Origin: Aurantiochytrium sp. KH105
Taxonomy: Eukaryota > Sar > Bigyra > Thraustochytrida > Thraustochytriidae
Direction: 5' to 3'
NCBI GenBank assembly: GCA_003116975.1
Contig: BGKB01000048.1
Span: 86,001 to 150,000 of the forward strand
Length of the DNA stretch: 64,000 nucleotides
Each line of letters starts with the position of its first letter. The first letter of the stretch is position 1. Below are positions 1-13,463 of this stretch, one piece after another. Both the position numbers and the translations under genes were made by a program. Below the pieces are notes generated by a model. The model saw nothing but the letters and a program-made list of their open reading frames with translations. It ran no database searches and had not been told where the DNA came from.

Positions 1-3000
1 CAGGAGCAAGCGGATGAACTCGGCGCCATGGTCCCACTCCCGCCGCAAAATCTCTCAATCGTGACACTTACCTCAAATACGATCGAGCTGCGCTGGGAAC
101 CGCCCATCTTTTCCGGCGGGTACAACGTCAATATTTACGACTACGTGATTGAATATGCGGTGCAAAAGACCATCTTCAAAGACAAGCGCTCCATCGTGCA
201 GGAGACAGAACAGACACCTGTCTCGACCTCGCGATTTTGCGCACTGGTTCCCGTGAACTCGGGGCACTATATATTAAAGGGTCTTCGAGCTTCTACGACG
301 TACGCTCGAATCCGCGTTCGAGCAAAGAACAAGGTCGGCTTGAGCGCGCCCTCTAACGAGGTTGGCCCCGTCGCCACCGACTATGCTGTGCAGCCATCGC
401 CGCCATTGCATTTTATGGTTGCTAGAGTAACGGCAGAAGCCCTCACGTTCGTTTGGAGTGAACCTGAGAGCGACGGAGGTGCCCCCGGTGGGATTCTGCG
501 CTACGAGGTCGAATATGAAATGCGAGCAAAATCATCGGGCAAAGCCGATGCAGAGCTCACCCGGATGAAGAGTGTCGTCAACTATCCCTGTCTCTGTTTC
601 GTGCTCGATGGTCTCAGCGGGCTCACAAAGGTTTGGGGCGTCAAGGTACACGCAGTAGCCGAGGCTGTGAACCACAGTGGCGAGCTTGTTCAATTGCGAA
701 GCAAGCCATCAAACGTACTTCAAGAGGTCACGACGCTCGAGCCAGAACGCGACGAGGCGCTGCGCACGGAAATTCGTCGCGTCACACTCGCCCAATCCCG
801 TCAAGTGGATTCGGCGGCTTATTCTGGTGTTATGCAGCGCTATGAGCGCGAAGATTTGATCGCAAAGCTCAACGCGGATTTACTGACCATGCAAACTGCC
901 CAAGCCCGCCGTGCGAGACCATCGCGTAAAATTTGGACAGCGTTCCCCACGGACCTCTTGTACAAAGGTTTCAACCTTAACTTACGGCGCGAGTCTGTGC
1001 GAACAGCCGTGCGCAGAAACAAGCTGCATCGTGATGGCGCACGTCGCTCCATCAAAGAGGCCAAAGAGGTCTTGGGCATGCCCGAGGCGCTACGGCGAAG
1101 ACGGCAGTTCCTCTTTCGCATTCAAAAGCACGAGGACGAACTCAAGTCTCTTGAGCACGAACGCAGCGAATGCATTCTTCGAAGATCTGTGCTCTCGCGG
1201 GCGCTTGACGTGGAGGAACGCAGGGTGTCTCTTCTTCATGCCGAGCTGGACCGTGCCACAGCGCACAAAGGCAAGTTCATTGACAGCTCTGCCATGCACG
1301 GGCGCATGCAGCGCTTTCACACTGTGTCTTTTCGAGAAGCCCTCGAGGAAGAGATTCGCAGCAACAATGTGCACCTTTCCGAGGGTAAACGCGAACAGAT
1401 TGGCATCGAACGCAAGCTTCAGGAATTGCGAACCCGAATGGATGTCGTCACTGACGCTCTCAAGGATCGCAGAGCCCGCATGGCTCTCTTTGAAAGAGAA
1501 ATGGCCAAACGCGAGAAGGCCCTTGAGCGAGTCCGCAGCTGGCGCGACCGCATTCTTTACGATCTATTCCAACACTGGTCCAGGGTCGCGCGCGCGGCGC
1601 GACAGCAGCGTGGACGGTCTTCTCGCTTTTTGATGCGCATGCAACACCGAGATCTATATCGTGCGTGGTTCACTTGGGCAGCTTTTGTCCAACACGAGGC
1701 GCTGAAAGAGGCCAGGCTGCGCGAGGTCTCTGGAACCGGATCAGCATTGCTTGAGCAGGCTCGCGTTGACCGCGCAGACCTTCAAGGAGGAGCCGCCGAG
1801 GTTCTGCTCAAACTTCGCGGCACGGCCGAGGACCTTGCAGATGTGAAACGAACAGAGGCGCAGCGGAAAGATCAAGCAAAAAGCGCCTTCTTTAACGCAA
1901 AGGAATCCGAGTTCCGGAAGCACATTCATGATCATCCCGAGGAATATGCGCAACACCTCGTCGCGCTCAAGCAAGGTCAAGCGCATCTTGATATGGGACA
2001 TCATCACGAGGCGCTTGCGTGTTTCACGCGTTTTGTTCACGAACAAAGTGCGCGCATTTCTTCTGTTCGAACGGCATGGGATGACTACAAGGAGACGCGC
2101 CAAGAGGTCGAACAGCGTCTCGAAAAGCGAAGGGGCGACCTCCTCGCGCACTGTGAGTGCTACTATGGAATCGCACAATGCATGCAAGCGCTCCACAAGG
2201 TGGACCGAGCGATGGTCAATTTCGATCGGATGCGCTCGCTGGCCTGCGAAGCGAAATCGCATCGACTCGAAGGTCTTGCGCTCCTTGGCATTTCGCAGTG
2301 CAACATGGTTCGGTCTGCGCACAAGGCCGCAATCGACTATGCAGATCGCGCACTTTTCATCTTTGAAGATCTCAATGATCGCCCGCATCAGGCGCTCGCC
2401 TGCCGACAGCTGCAGCGTGCCTACACTGACATGTACGATGAGGAGAACAGCAAGGCCTTTGAGGAGCGTGCAGACACCTTGGAGCTTGAGCTCGAGTCCA
2501 AAGTGACCAACACCTTTGCTAAAATCGCAGAGGCCGAACGAAAACTTGTGTCTGTGACAGCGGAGCGCAGTCAAGTCATTGAGCTCGAAGTTGTATCCGC
2601 CATGGTACCTGACTTGCGCCTCAAGATTGAAGAGAATCGCAACAAGGTAGAGACCATTCTCGCGGAAGCCAAGAAAATTTCGCGGCTCTACAACAGTGAT
2701 ATGAAGAGACTCAAGGATATTCGTGCGCAGCTACAAGTCGTGGACGAGTGCAAGGAAGAAGAACTCGACTCTGACCTCGTGCACGGTATCCTCCAGCGAT
2801 TCAAGGTGCAGCAACTCAAGAACAATCTAGAAAATGAGGCTGATCGGCTCGAGAGAGAAATGGAGCGATGCCAAGAGGCGAGCCGCCGCGCCGAGACGCG
2901 AGCGAGCAACGCTCAAGACGATATGCAGGGCCTCGAACAAGATCTCGCGATTGAGCTCGGCACCCTGATGCGCAAGACGATGCGTGAACGACAGCAATTT

Positions 3001-4215
3001 CGCTATGTTGCGCTGAACACCGCAAATGTGCGCAGTCGCAACGTCTCGGGCATGGCGACGGGGGGCGTGGAGCGCCTCGCTGCTTGTATCCGCAATTCCA
3101 TTTACATTTTTGATTTGCGAGACGGTGCGCTTCTCGGTGTCCATTACGGGTCCAAGGTTCCGTTGCCGCTGCGATTTGAAGCAAAGCGAAAGAAGGATCC
3201 CTCACTGGAGATTCCAGGCCATCACGGCTCAATCACGGCTCTCGCGTATGCAGAACGTCGAATCATTAGTGGTGGAGTCGATCGCATGATTCGAGTGTGG
3301 CAAGACCGCCGCCCGTTCAAGTGCGAGCTCTTGCTCAGCGGTCACGAGGCCACGGTTTGGAGTCTGTGGGCCGATGCTGTCAAACTTGTTTCTGGCGATG
3401 CAGCGCACTGTGTTCGTGTGTGGTCCCTCAAGCAAAATGGAATTTGCGTGCGCATCATTCCAGCGCTGCACAACCGCGCCGTGACATGCATTGCGGTCGA
3501 CCACTACGCGATGGCGACGGCTGGCCCCGATCTTGAAGTTCGCGTCTGGCCTCATGCCTTGGACCCCGGCGCGGGATCTGACCCCAAGGCGAACGGAAAG
3601 AGATTCATTGGGCATGATTGCCCCATCAGCTGCGTTATTCTGTCTGCAACTGAACTCATTAGCGGAGGCGAGGACGGTCGCATCTTTATCTGGGATGTTG
3701 CAAGCGTGACTCGATTGCACATTTGTGTGGGTCACAATGCTCCTATTCGCAGCTTACAAGCTGATGCCACCAAGCTTGTGAGCGCCTCTCTTGATGCCAC
3801 GATCTGCGTCTTTGATGTTTCGTCCGGGAATCGATTGCTGACGCTGCGCGGGCATGAAGACAAGATCTTGGCAATGCAATTCGACTCATGGCGAATTCTC
3901 TCTGCGAGTACAGACGGCACCATGCGTTATTGGTTCTGGTCGGGTGACAAAAACGAGGTCTTGCCGACGCAGGACAAGCTTCATGTTTTGCAAAAGGGCG
4001 AAACGCTCGCGAGTCTAGAAAAGATATACGGCGTCCCGACGAAGAAGCTCATGCTATGGAACAATCTCAAGGATGTTGGGCGCACGCTCTATGTGGGCAT
4101 GCGTCTTATTGTGCAAAAGGCGGGCGCTACGTCGACAGGAAGCTTTGCACAAGCTCCTCGCGAGGAGGCAACGTTGCGAAGAAAGCCTCTGGCAGAATCT
4201 TCCTCCTCCAAATAA
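1..4215 (+). CDS. FN3-coiled coil-TPR-WD40-LysM scaffold protein, 5' partial
   Basis: The reading frame is open from base 1 with no stop before the first visible ATG at base 28, so the gene probably starts upstream of the window; 1395 residues follow that ATG. Two fibronectin type III domains (about residues 5-118 and 124-225) are followed by a long charged coiled coil. Near residues 510-560 there are W-rich segments (HWSRVARAARQQ, AWFTWAAF) that recall Sfi1-type repeats. A TPR-like helical region (about 650-800) precedes a second coiled coil, about seven WD40 repeats (about 1060-1310) and a LysM domain near the C-terminus (about 1319-1366, ending YVGMRLIVQ). There is no signal peptide in the visible part, so an intracellular scaffold, perhaps cytoskeletal or basal-body associated, is plausible. 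The function is inferred. The domain order is unusual because LysM normally binds glycans or peptidoglycan outside cells. Confidence 0.9.
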   Translation, partial: QEQADELGAMVPLPPQNLSIVTLTSNTIELRWEPPIFSGGYNVNIYDYVIEYAVQKTIFKDKRSIVQETEQTPVSTSRFCALVPVNSGHYILKGLRASTTYARIRVRAKNKVGLSAPSNEVGPVATDYAVQPSPPLHFMVARVTAEALTFVWSEPESDGGAPGGILRYEVEYEMRAKSSGKADAELTRMKSVVNYPCLCFVLDGLSGLTKVWGVKVHAVAEAVNHSGELVQLRSKPSNVLQEVTTLEPERDEALRTEIRRVTLAQSRQVDSAAYSGVMQRYEREDLIAKLNADLLTMQTAQARRARPSRKIWTAFPTDLLYKGFNLNLRRESVRTAVRRNKLHRDGARRSIKEAKEVLGMPEALRRRRQFLFRIQKHEDELKSLEHERSECILRRSVLSRALDVEERRVSLLHAELDRATAHKGKFIDSSAMHGRMQRFHTVSFREALEEEIRSNNVHLSEGKREQIGIERKLQELRTRMDVVTDALKDRRARMALFEREMAKREKALERVRSWRDRILYDLFQHWSRVARAARQQRGRSSRFLMRMQHRDLYRAWFTWAAFVQHEALKEARLREVSGTGSALLEQARVDRADLQGGAAEVLLKLRGTAEDLADVKRTEAQRKDQAKSAFFNAKESEFRKHIHDHPEEYAQHLVALKQGQAHLDMGHHHEALACFTRFVHEQSARISSVRTAWDDYKETRQEVEQRLEKRRGDLLAHCECYYGIAQCMQALHKVDRAMVNFDRMRSLACEAKSHRLEGLALLGISQCNMVRSAHKAAIDYADRALFIFEDLNDRPHQALACRQLQRAYTDMYDEENSKAFEERADTLELELESKVTNTFAKIAEAERKLVSVTAERSQVIELEVVSAMVPDLRLKIEENRNKVETILAEAKKISRLYNSDMKRLKDIRAQLQVVDECKEEELDSDLVHGILQRFKVQQLKNNLENEADRLEREMERCQEASRRAETRASNAQDDMQGLEQDLAIELGTLMRKTMRERQQFRYVALNTANVRSRNVSGMATGGVERLAACIRNSIYIFDLRDGALLGVHYGSKVPLPLRFEAKRKKDPSLEIPGHHGSITALAYAERRIISGGVDRMIRVWQDRRPFKCELLLSGHEATVWSLWADAVKLVSGDAAHCVRVWSLKQNGICVRIIPALHNRAVTCIAVDHYAMATAGPDLEVRVWPHALDPGAGSDPKANGKRFIGHDCPISCVILSATELISGGEDGRIFIWDVASVTRLHICVGHNAPIRSLQADATKLVSASLDATICVFDVSSGNRLLTLRGHEDKILAMQFDSWRILSASTDGTMRYWFWSGDKNEVLPTQDKLHVLQKGETLASLEKIYGVPTKKLMLWNNLKDVGRTLYVGMRLIVQKAGATSTGSFAQAPREEATLRRKPLAESSSSK

Positions 4216-4638
4216 TTACTAGACATCGGCCACTTGATCAATGGACATGGACCAAGCTATTTCATGAAAAGTAAAATTGGTCACCAACGCCAGATTTTGC
4301 ATACGAATACATGATCGGCGAGCACGAAATTGCGGCTTGCCATTGTACTCAAGAGGTCCAGAGAGCAAAAAGCTGATCTCTCGTAGGGGTGGTTCATGTT
4401 GAGGGTCCTTGCGCGGGACAAGCATTACAGTGACTTCAATTTTTTTTTTCAAAGCCAATACACTGTTGCATGTGACCACCCGAATGAATATGATCTCTAC
4501 CTTTCCATGTTGTTTTGAAGAGGATATCTGAAAACTATATTGAACTTTCTTCTTGCCTAAAATCGCACGTAAAACAAGCGATGATTGTGGGGATCGTTTT
4601 TACGTCTTGCCATCCTCTTGCAAGAGCGTCATTTCTAA
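4216..4638. other. Convergent 3' spacer
   Basis: This spacer separates the 3' end of the scaffold gene from the 3' end of the minus-strand secreted-protein gene. It is AT-richer than the coding DNA around it and contains a T9-T10 run near 4441. An 86-codon minus-strand frame (4219-4479) is open but matches nothing I recognise. I see no convincing gene here. Confidence 0.5.
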
Positions 4639-5130
4639 TTACGGTAGCGGTTGTGGCTTGGGAGGGCTCTTGATGTTTTTGAAAATAGAAAATACAGGTT
4701 GCGGCAAAGGCTTCGGTTGCGGGATCTTGACCTTTCCATTTGTAGGGGTACCTGGTTGCTGCGGGTCCTTGGGCTTGGAAGGTTGAGGCCTCTTGACCTT
4801 GTCAAAGATAGGACCCGGAGGTAGAGGTTCCGGTTGAGGCGTTCCAAATTCAGCTTCGCAGCCTTTTTTGCATTTGCGCCGGTTCTTCTTTGCATTCTTG
4901 ATGAACTGTTCGCTGTTTGTTTCCTCGAAAGGAAAGTTGCGGTTGCAGCGACGTTTGCAGCGTCGCAGAGCCTTGTTCACTTCGCTCAAGGTATTCAAAA
5001 GCTCTTCTTGAATGTCGAGCATCGAGGCCGAGCCGCTCAGGGCTGCGTGAGAGACCGCCTCGGCCTGCCTTCCCATCACGAGCACAACCAAGGCTAGCAC
5101 CACTGCGCGAGAAAACCATGTCTTCGTCAT
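4639..5130 (-). CDS. Small secreted Cys- and Pro-rich protein
   Basis: This encodes 163 residues from an ATG at 5130. The N-terminus is a typical signal peptide: a short basic start (MTKTWFSR), a hydrophobic core (AVVLALVVLVM) and a likely cleavage after AEA. The mature N-terminal half has an LRRCKRRCNRNF motif and a second KKNRRKCKKGC motif, giving two CxxxC pairs in a basic helical region. The C-terminal half (about 95-163) is low-complexity and rich in P, K and Q. I do not recognise a family. The paired CxxxC helices could form a disulfide-linked hairpin, and the P-rich tail suggests a wall- or matrix-associated protein. These roles are inferred. Codon use and the clean signal peptide make it a believable gene. 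Confidence 0.7.
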   Translation of the reverse strand: MTKTWFSRAVVLALVVLVMGRQAEAVSHAALSGSASMLDIQEELLNTLSEVNKALRRCKRRCNRNFPFEETNSEQFIKNAKKNRRKCKKGCEAEFGTPQPEPLPPGPIFDKVKRPQPSKPKDPQQPGTPTNGKVKIPQPKPLPQPVFSIFKNIKSPPKPQPLP

Positions 5131-5699
5131 CTCGACCTCGCTGATTTATTTCTTCTCGCACTCGAAAGTTCGCGCAAAGAAGTCCGTCTCTCACGGGCGG
5201 ATCGTAGAGCAAGCCTCCGTTTCTGGTTTTGTCGCCAGGCGGAGCGCAGCGCGCACGGGCGGCCAGCGGATGGCGTACGCGGCGCACCACGATACGGTCC
5301 CTCTGAAGTTCGCGCCGATGTGGAAATGCACCGTCTCCGATCTGGATACTCCCGCCTTCTCTTTCAGAGTCTGCCAAAGATTGATCGGCCCATGCACATG
5401 GTAGTACGTATGTATTTACTGTTACTACTAGCGCAATCGAAAATGGCAGTTGTTCGTGTCTTGCCGCTGGAGTTCAACGTAGGAAGGGCAAGGTTGTGTG
5501 ACCGCTGCCTTGGCCTAGACCAAGCTTCACTTCAATAATAACGAGCACAGAAAGGATACAAGAAGTATCGATTGGTTGAACAATCAATTTTAATGTGGCA
5601 ATCAAAACAAATCAAATCAACGCGATGGGTCCCATAACTCTTTACTACATATGTATTTGTCGGTCCGTGCATGGTTTGCGCCCCCGTGCGCATGCATGC
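5131..5699. other. Spacer between secreted protein gene and beta-tubulin
   Basis: This is the presumed promoter and 5' UTR of the secreted-protein gene (minus strand) joined to the 3' UTR of beta-tubulin (minus strand). Short open frames on both strands look like chance. I see no further gene. Confidence 0.5.
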
Positions 5700-9142
<3,443 letters not shown>

Positions 9143-11230
9143 TCAGGAAGCATCTTGACACCTGGCGCTCTTCTGAGCTGCGTTCGCGTTCCACGAGCAG
9201 TCAGCGCGTCCCTTGCAAATACCCTTCTTGTAGGAAAGCTCGGCGCATGTCTTGAGCGAGCACGAGCCCGAGTTGTACTCGCACACTTTGTTCCGCTTAC
9301 AAGCGCGCGCAGAGGCACGCTCGTCGGAGCAGCCATATTCATAGTTGGCCTCTGTGCTTCCCTGATCTTCGATGCAGCGATCGGAGTTGAGTCGTTGCCA
9401 AGGTTGCCAATAACAGTCGCTTCGGCTCTTGCAGTCCGAGTGACGCCGCGAAAGGTCGGTGCAGTTTGCCGTGAGGCATTCTTTGTTGCTCCAAGTGCAG
9501 TTGGCATCTTGCTGGCACGTTTTCTTTTTGTCGTTGATCATGCAAGGGTCTGGGTAGCAATCAGTATCATAATCCGATTCCACATCGCAATAGGGTGTCC
9601 GAATAGAGTTGCGCTCTGCAAGCAGCGTTGTGACTTTGTTGGTCTTGCTCGACGCGAGGTCCTTGGTCTCGAAGGGATCGTCAAGAATATCGTAAAGCTC
9701 AAGGTCTTGAAGGGGCTCGTTCTGCACCAGCTTGTAGACCTTGTTGGGCCATTGGGAAAGATCAAAGTACGCGAATGCGCAGCCGATATCGCTCACCCAA
9801 AAGACGGGGCACACCTTGTTCTTCTTTGTTGTTCCTGAACGCATAAAGCAAATTTCGCTGTAAGCCCAGGATCGGGTCGATTTGCTGACAGCATTGCTGT
9901 CTTTGCTGGCCCACAGCAGATCAGAGAGGTCCACTCCTCCTGCGCCGTCCGACTTGAGCAGGTCGAGAGTCGGGCTGCTGCTCGGGATGCCCACGGCGCC
10001 AGCGATGGTGAGCGCCCAGTCGTAGTGCATGATCGGATAGTGCGACGTGGTGCCTGCGGGAACCTTGTTTGGGTACCACACAATGGTAGGACTACGAATA
10101 CCGCCTTCGCGCATGCGACGCTTGATGCCGACAAGTCCACCCGCGCCGTTGAAGTCGCGGTTAACATCGATGTCCGGGTCCATGAAGGCGCCATTGCCAG
10201 GTCCATTATCCGTCGCGAAGATGATCATGGTGTTCTCGTCCGCGCCCACGTCTTCAAGCGTCGCGAGAAGCTGGCGGAGATCCTCATCCAAGAGGTACTC
10301 TGTGGTGGCCATGAGACCGCGAATCGTGCTAGTTGCCCGACCAGTCTCGGCGACAGCGCTTTTCGTAAACCTTCCGTACGAGGTTACTGGGTAGGTCTTG
10401 TCCTCGCAGTTTTCGAACTTATTCTCCGAGCTGTACAGCGCAGAGTGTCCCGCATATGTCGCCCAGTACAGGAAAAAAGGGGTCGAGTCGTTCTCATACT
10501 CGCGCACAAAGGACAGCGCGGCTTCACGCGTAAGCACGTCGAAGTGCGAGCACGAAGAGGGCGTTTCGGTCTCGTTATCAACGACGCACAGACTTGCTGA
10601 GGAGTCCTCATTCTCCGGAAACTCGTGCGTCGTGACGTTGTCCGGGTCGTCAGAGGAGCACGAGAGCATGGTGGTAGGAAAGGCGGCGCCCATGGACTTG
10701 TGCGTGAACTTGCCGTAGAAGCTGTCGAAGCCGCGCTTGCACGGGGACCCGGAAGAGGTCTCGTTGGTGGCGACGCCCCACTTGCCCACGGCGCCAGTGC
10801 GGAAGCCTGCCGCAGAGAGTACTTCGCCGATTGTTGTGCGGTTTGGGTCGAGGTCGGCGTCGGTGTTTCCATCGGGTCCAAAGCCGTTGCCTCGGATCTC
10901 TGCGACACCGGTCTGCACGCCGGTAATGAGCGAGTGCCGTGATGGCGCGCATACTGAGCTGGACACGTACGAATGAAGCATGCGTTTGCCTTCGCGCGCC
11001 AATTTTTCGAGTGTTGGCGTCCGAATTCTGCGGGATTCTGCGTAATTCTCAAAGGACGTCGTGTTTTCGAAGACAGTCCAGTCCGGTGCGTGCTGGTTAA
11101 TCATGCCCACGCCGAGGTCGTCGGTGAGGTAGAATACGACATTCTTAGGCTTGTTCGCCTCCGCGCCTCGAGGTCCGCTCGCCACAATTGCGAGCACGCA
11201 TCCCAGCGCGGCCGCAAGGTTTTTTCTCAT
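9143..11230 (-). CDS. Secreted sulfatase with Cys-rich C-terminus
   Basis: This 695-residue type I sulfatase hydrolyses sulfate esters. A signal peptide (residues 1-25, cleavage near GAEA) is followed by the metal-binding start NVVFYLTDDLG with Asp37-Asp38. The sulfatase signature SVCAPSRHSLITG has Cys94 as the predicted formylglycine. The C-terminal region carries several spaced cysteines (motifs such as CMIND, CTWSNKEC and CEYNSGSC) in repeated short modules. It is a divergent paralogue of the two plus-strand sulfatases at 13464 and 16688 and points away from them. It lacks their PT-rich stalk. The natural substrate cannot be read from sequence; sulfated polysaccharides are a reasonable guess for a marine organism. 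The ATG at 11230 directly precedes the signal peptide. Confidence 0.95.
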   Translation of the reverse strand: MRKNLAAALGCVLAIVASGPRGAEANKPKNVVFYLTDDLGVGMINQHAPDWTVFENTTSFENYAESRRIRTPTLEKLAREGKRMLHSYVSSSVCAPSRHSLITGVQTGVAEIRGNGFGPDGNTDADLDPNRTTIGEVLSAAGFRTGAVGKWGVATNETSSGSPCKRGFDSFYGKFTHKSMGAAFPTTMLSCSSDDPDNVTTHEFPENEDSSASLCVVDNETETPSSCSHFDVLTREAALSFVREYENDSTPFFLYWATYAGHSALYSSENKFENCEDKTYPVTSYGRFTKSAVAETGRATSTIRGLMATTEYLLDEDLRQLLATLEDVGADENTMIIFATDNGPGNGAFMDPDIDVNRDFNGAGGLVGIKRRMREGGIRSPTIVWYPNKVPAGTTSHYPIMHYDWALTIAGAVGIPSSSPTLDLLKSDGAGGVDLSDLLWASKDSNAVSKSTRSWAYSEICFMRSGTTKKNKVCPVFWVSDIGCAFAYFDLSQWPNKVYKLVQNEPLQDLELYDILDDPFETKDLASSKTNKVTTLLAERNSIRTPYCDVESDYDTDCYPDPCMINDKKKTCQQDANCTWSNKECLTANCTDLSRRHSDCKSRSDCYWQPWQRLNSDRCIEDQGSTEANYEYGCSDERASARACKRNKVCEYNSGSCSLKTCAELSYKKGICKGRADCSWNANAAQKSARCQDAS

Positions 11231-13463
11231 TGCGCAAGGCGCGAGACGCGAGGCGCGCGCTCGCTCCGGAATTTATATCTCGCAAGCGCGCGACAGAATC
11301 ACCACCGTTTCGCCGCTCTCGCCTTGACTTGACTTGTCTTCCGGTCTGACCTAGCCTAGCCTGGCCTGTTCTTGACCCTCGCGCCTGCGAGCGGCGCAAG
11401 ATCGATCGACCGGTCGATCGGGTTTTGCCTGCCTGCCTGGCCGGCCGGCGGTCTCCACCTCGGTGCCGTCGCGCAAGAGGAGAGGAGTGGAGTGGAGTGC
11501 GCCTCACCGCCTTTCTTTCTTTCTTTCTTTCTTTCCTCTCCTTGCTTTCTCCCCCTTCCTCCTTGCTTTCTGTTGTTGTTTGTTTCTCTCCCTCCACCAA
11601 ACCCAATCCGCGCCAAGCCGTCACCGGTCAAACGTGAATCCGCTCTAGAATCTGACGCAGGCGTCCACCGCGCGCCACTCCACGACCGCGACCGCGATCA
11701 CGGCGCCACGCGGCTCGCAGCGACTTGGCTGCAGCCAGGTTGGCTTGTAGCAAGCAGCTTGATAGACTGGTTGATCGATCGATCGACTGATTGATCGATT
11801 GATTGATGGAGTAGGCGCGGTGGACCGACTTTATGCGCCTGAACCGCACACATCCTCTGGCCTTTCCTTCATTCGTGCTTGCTCCTTCATCAATCAATCA
11901 ATCAATCAATCAGCAGCAGGCAATCAATCGTTCATTCATGCCGCTCATCGAGGTCCCAGAGCCTCTCGAGGACCTGCATCGCTGATACCTGCGCGCCATC
12001 TTGGCCGGCTGCCCTGACTAGCAGCAATAGGAGGGGGCGCCGCGGCGTGCAGGTAGGCAGGCCATGCCGCCGCGCCGCCGATGATGATACGTTTAGCCCG
12101 TGACCATCTCTGAAAACAGCGAGGAGGCGCGCCTCTCCGACCGGAGGGGCGACTCGGAGGCTGACCGGCGAGCCGCCTCGCCGCCTCGCTGCGACGGGCG
12201 GGTCGAGTAGGTCGTGGCGAGGTCGTGGCAAGGTCGAGGTGGGTCGACGCGAGGGCACCTCCGAATCGAGAAACGACTCGCAATGACGGCCAACTCGGAG
12301 GGAATAGGAAACTCCACGATGGCGGCGAGTGCATTTGCTTGTTTTTTTTCGGCGTGGCGCACGCAATGGTAAGAACGAAGCACGTCCACACTTGCCCGAA
12401 TGCAAGAAATGCCCATCGGCCACCAACCAGGTTGCAAGCTTTCTGTGCATTTAAAATCTACTCACACACGCATGATAATGATCACGACAATGGCAATGGT
12501 CATGGTGACGCCACACAATGACGATGACCTTGATAAACGCGAGCTAACTTACAATCGCCCGTCGTCCAGCTTGATGACCTTGATAGACACGAGCTAGCTT
12601 ACAATCACCCAGCGTCCAGCTTATTTATTTGTGGTGCTTGTGACCGGCCGAGGCCGACTCCCTTTTTCTCACCTGGTTATACTCTCTCCCTCCTTCCATC
12701 CTTCCCTGTTATGGTGTCGCAGTCAGCGCCCGCGACAATGATGCGCTAGAGCGCGTGCGCGCCCGGGACGTCCAGAAGGTGCCGCAGAACCGGTCCCAGT
12801 GCTGACTGACCTCTCTCGTAGCAACGGATGAACCCTGCAGGCAACAGCAGCAGCGAGCAGCGTAGCAGGCCTTGCGCAGTGCCGGCCTCGAGCTGCCGTT
12901 CCTCTCCGGCTCTTCGCCACCCTCGCAAGCTCACCTCGCGTCGCGTCGCGTCGCGTTGCGTCGCACTTGCACCGGGATGCCACCTTGCATCGCGCGCGAG
13001 TCCATTCTCAGGAACACGACGAGAAACGTATAGCAATGTGGCGGCCTCGCCAGCCAATGCTGTGTTTTCCGAGTCCTGTATCCTAGCACATCATATAAAA
13101 CAGCTGGAATACTTGTACCGGACGCAGCGCAGAGCCGCGGCGTGCACGGCCTGAGAGTCCGGACATTGTTGGGAAAGTGAAGACGACAGAGACAAGCCAG
13201 CGCGACCCGCTCTGCTCCCCAAAGACAGCACGCACAACGCGCGCCCGCAAGGGGCGGAGCGCTCTCGACCGCGCCAAACTCTCAAAAGACGCAAAGAACC
13301 GCAGACCTTGAAACTGAGCGAGCGAGCGAGCGAGAAAGAGGCCACTGATCACCAAGACGGCGAGCGAGTGAGCTGAGGCGTACACAAAACGCCACGCACG
13401 CTGCGAGGACAAGGGCGCCTGACGTCAAACTAGACAGGGCGGGACGGGGCGAAGTCGAAGACG
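11231..13463. other. Divergent intergenic region between sulfatase genes
   Basis: The two flanking sulfatase genes are transcribed away from this 2.2-kb stretch, so it should hold both promoters. It contains several simple repeats: CTTT runs near 11514-11536, GATC/GATT runs near 11771-11806, ATCA runs near 11889-11912 and a 50-bp tandem duplication at 12523-12622. Open frames here are repeat-derived and I support none as a gene. Confidence 0.5.
12523..12622. repeat. Two-copy 50-bp tandem duplication
   Basis: A 50-base unit beginning GATGACCTTGATA and ending GTCCAGCTT occurs twice head to tail, at 12523-12572 and 12573-12622, with only a few substitutions between copies. It lies about 0.85 kb upstream of the second sulfatase gene. 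Confidence 0.85.
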
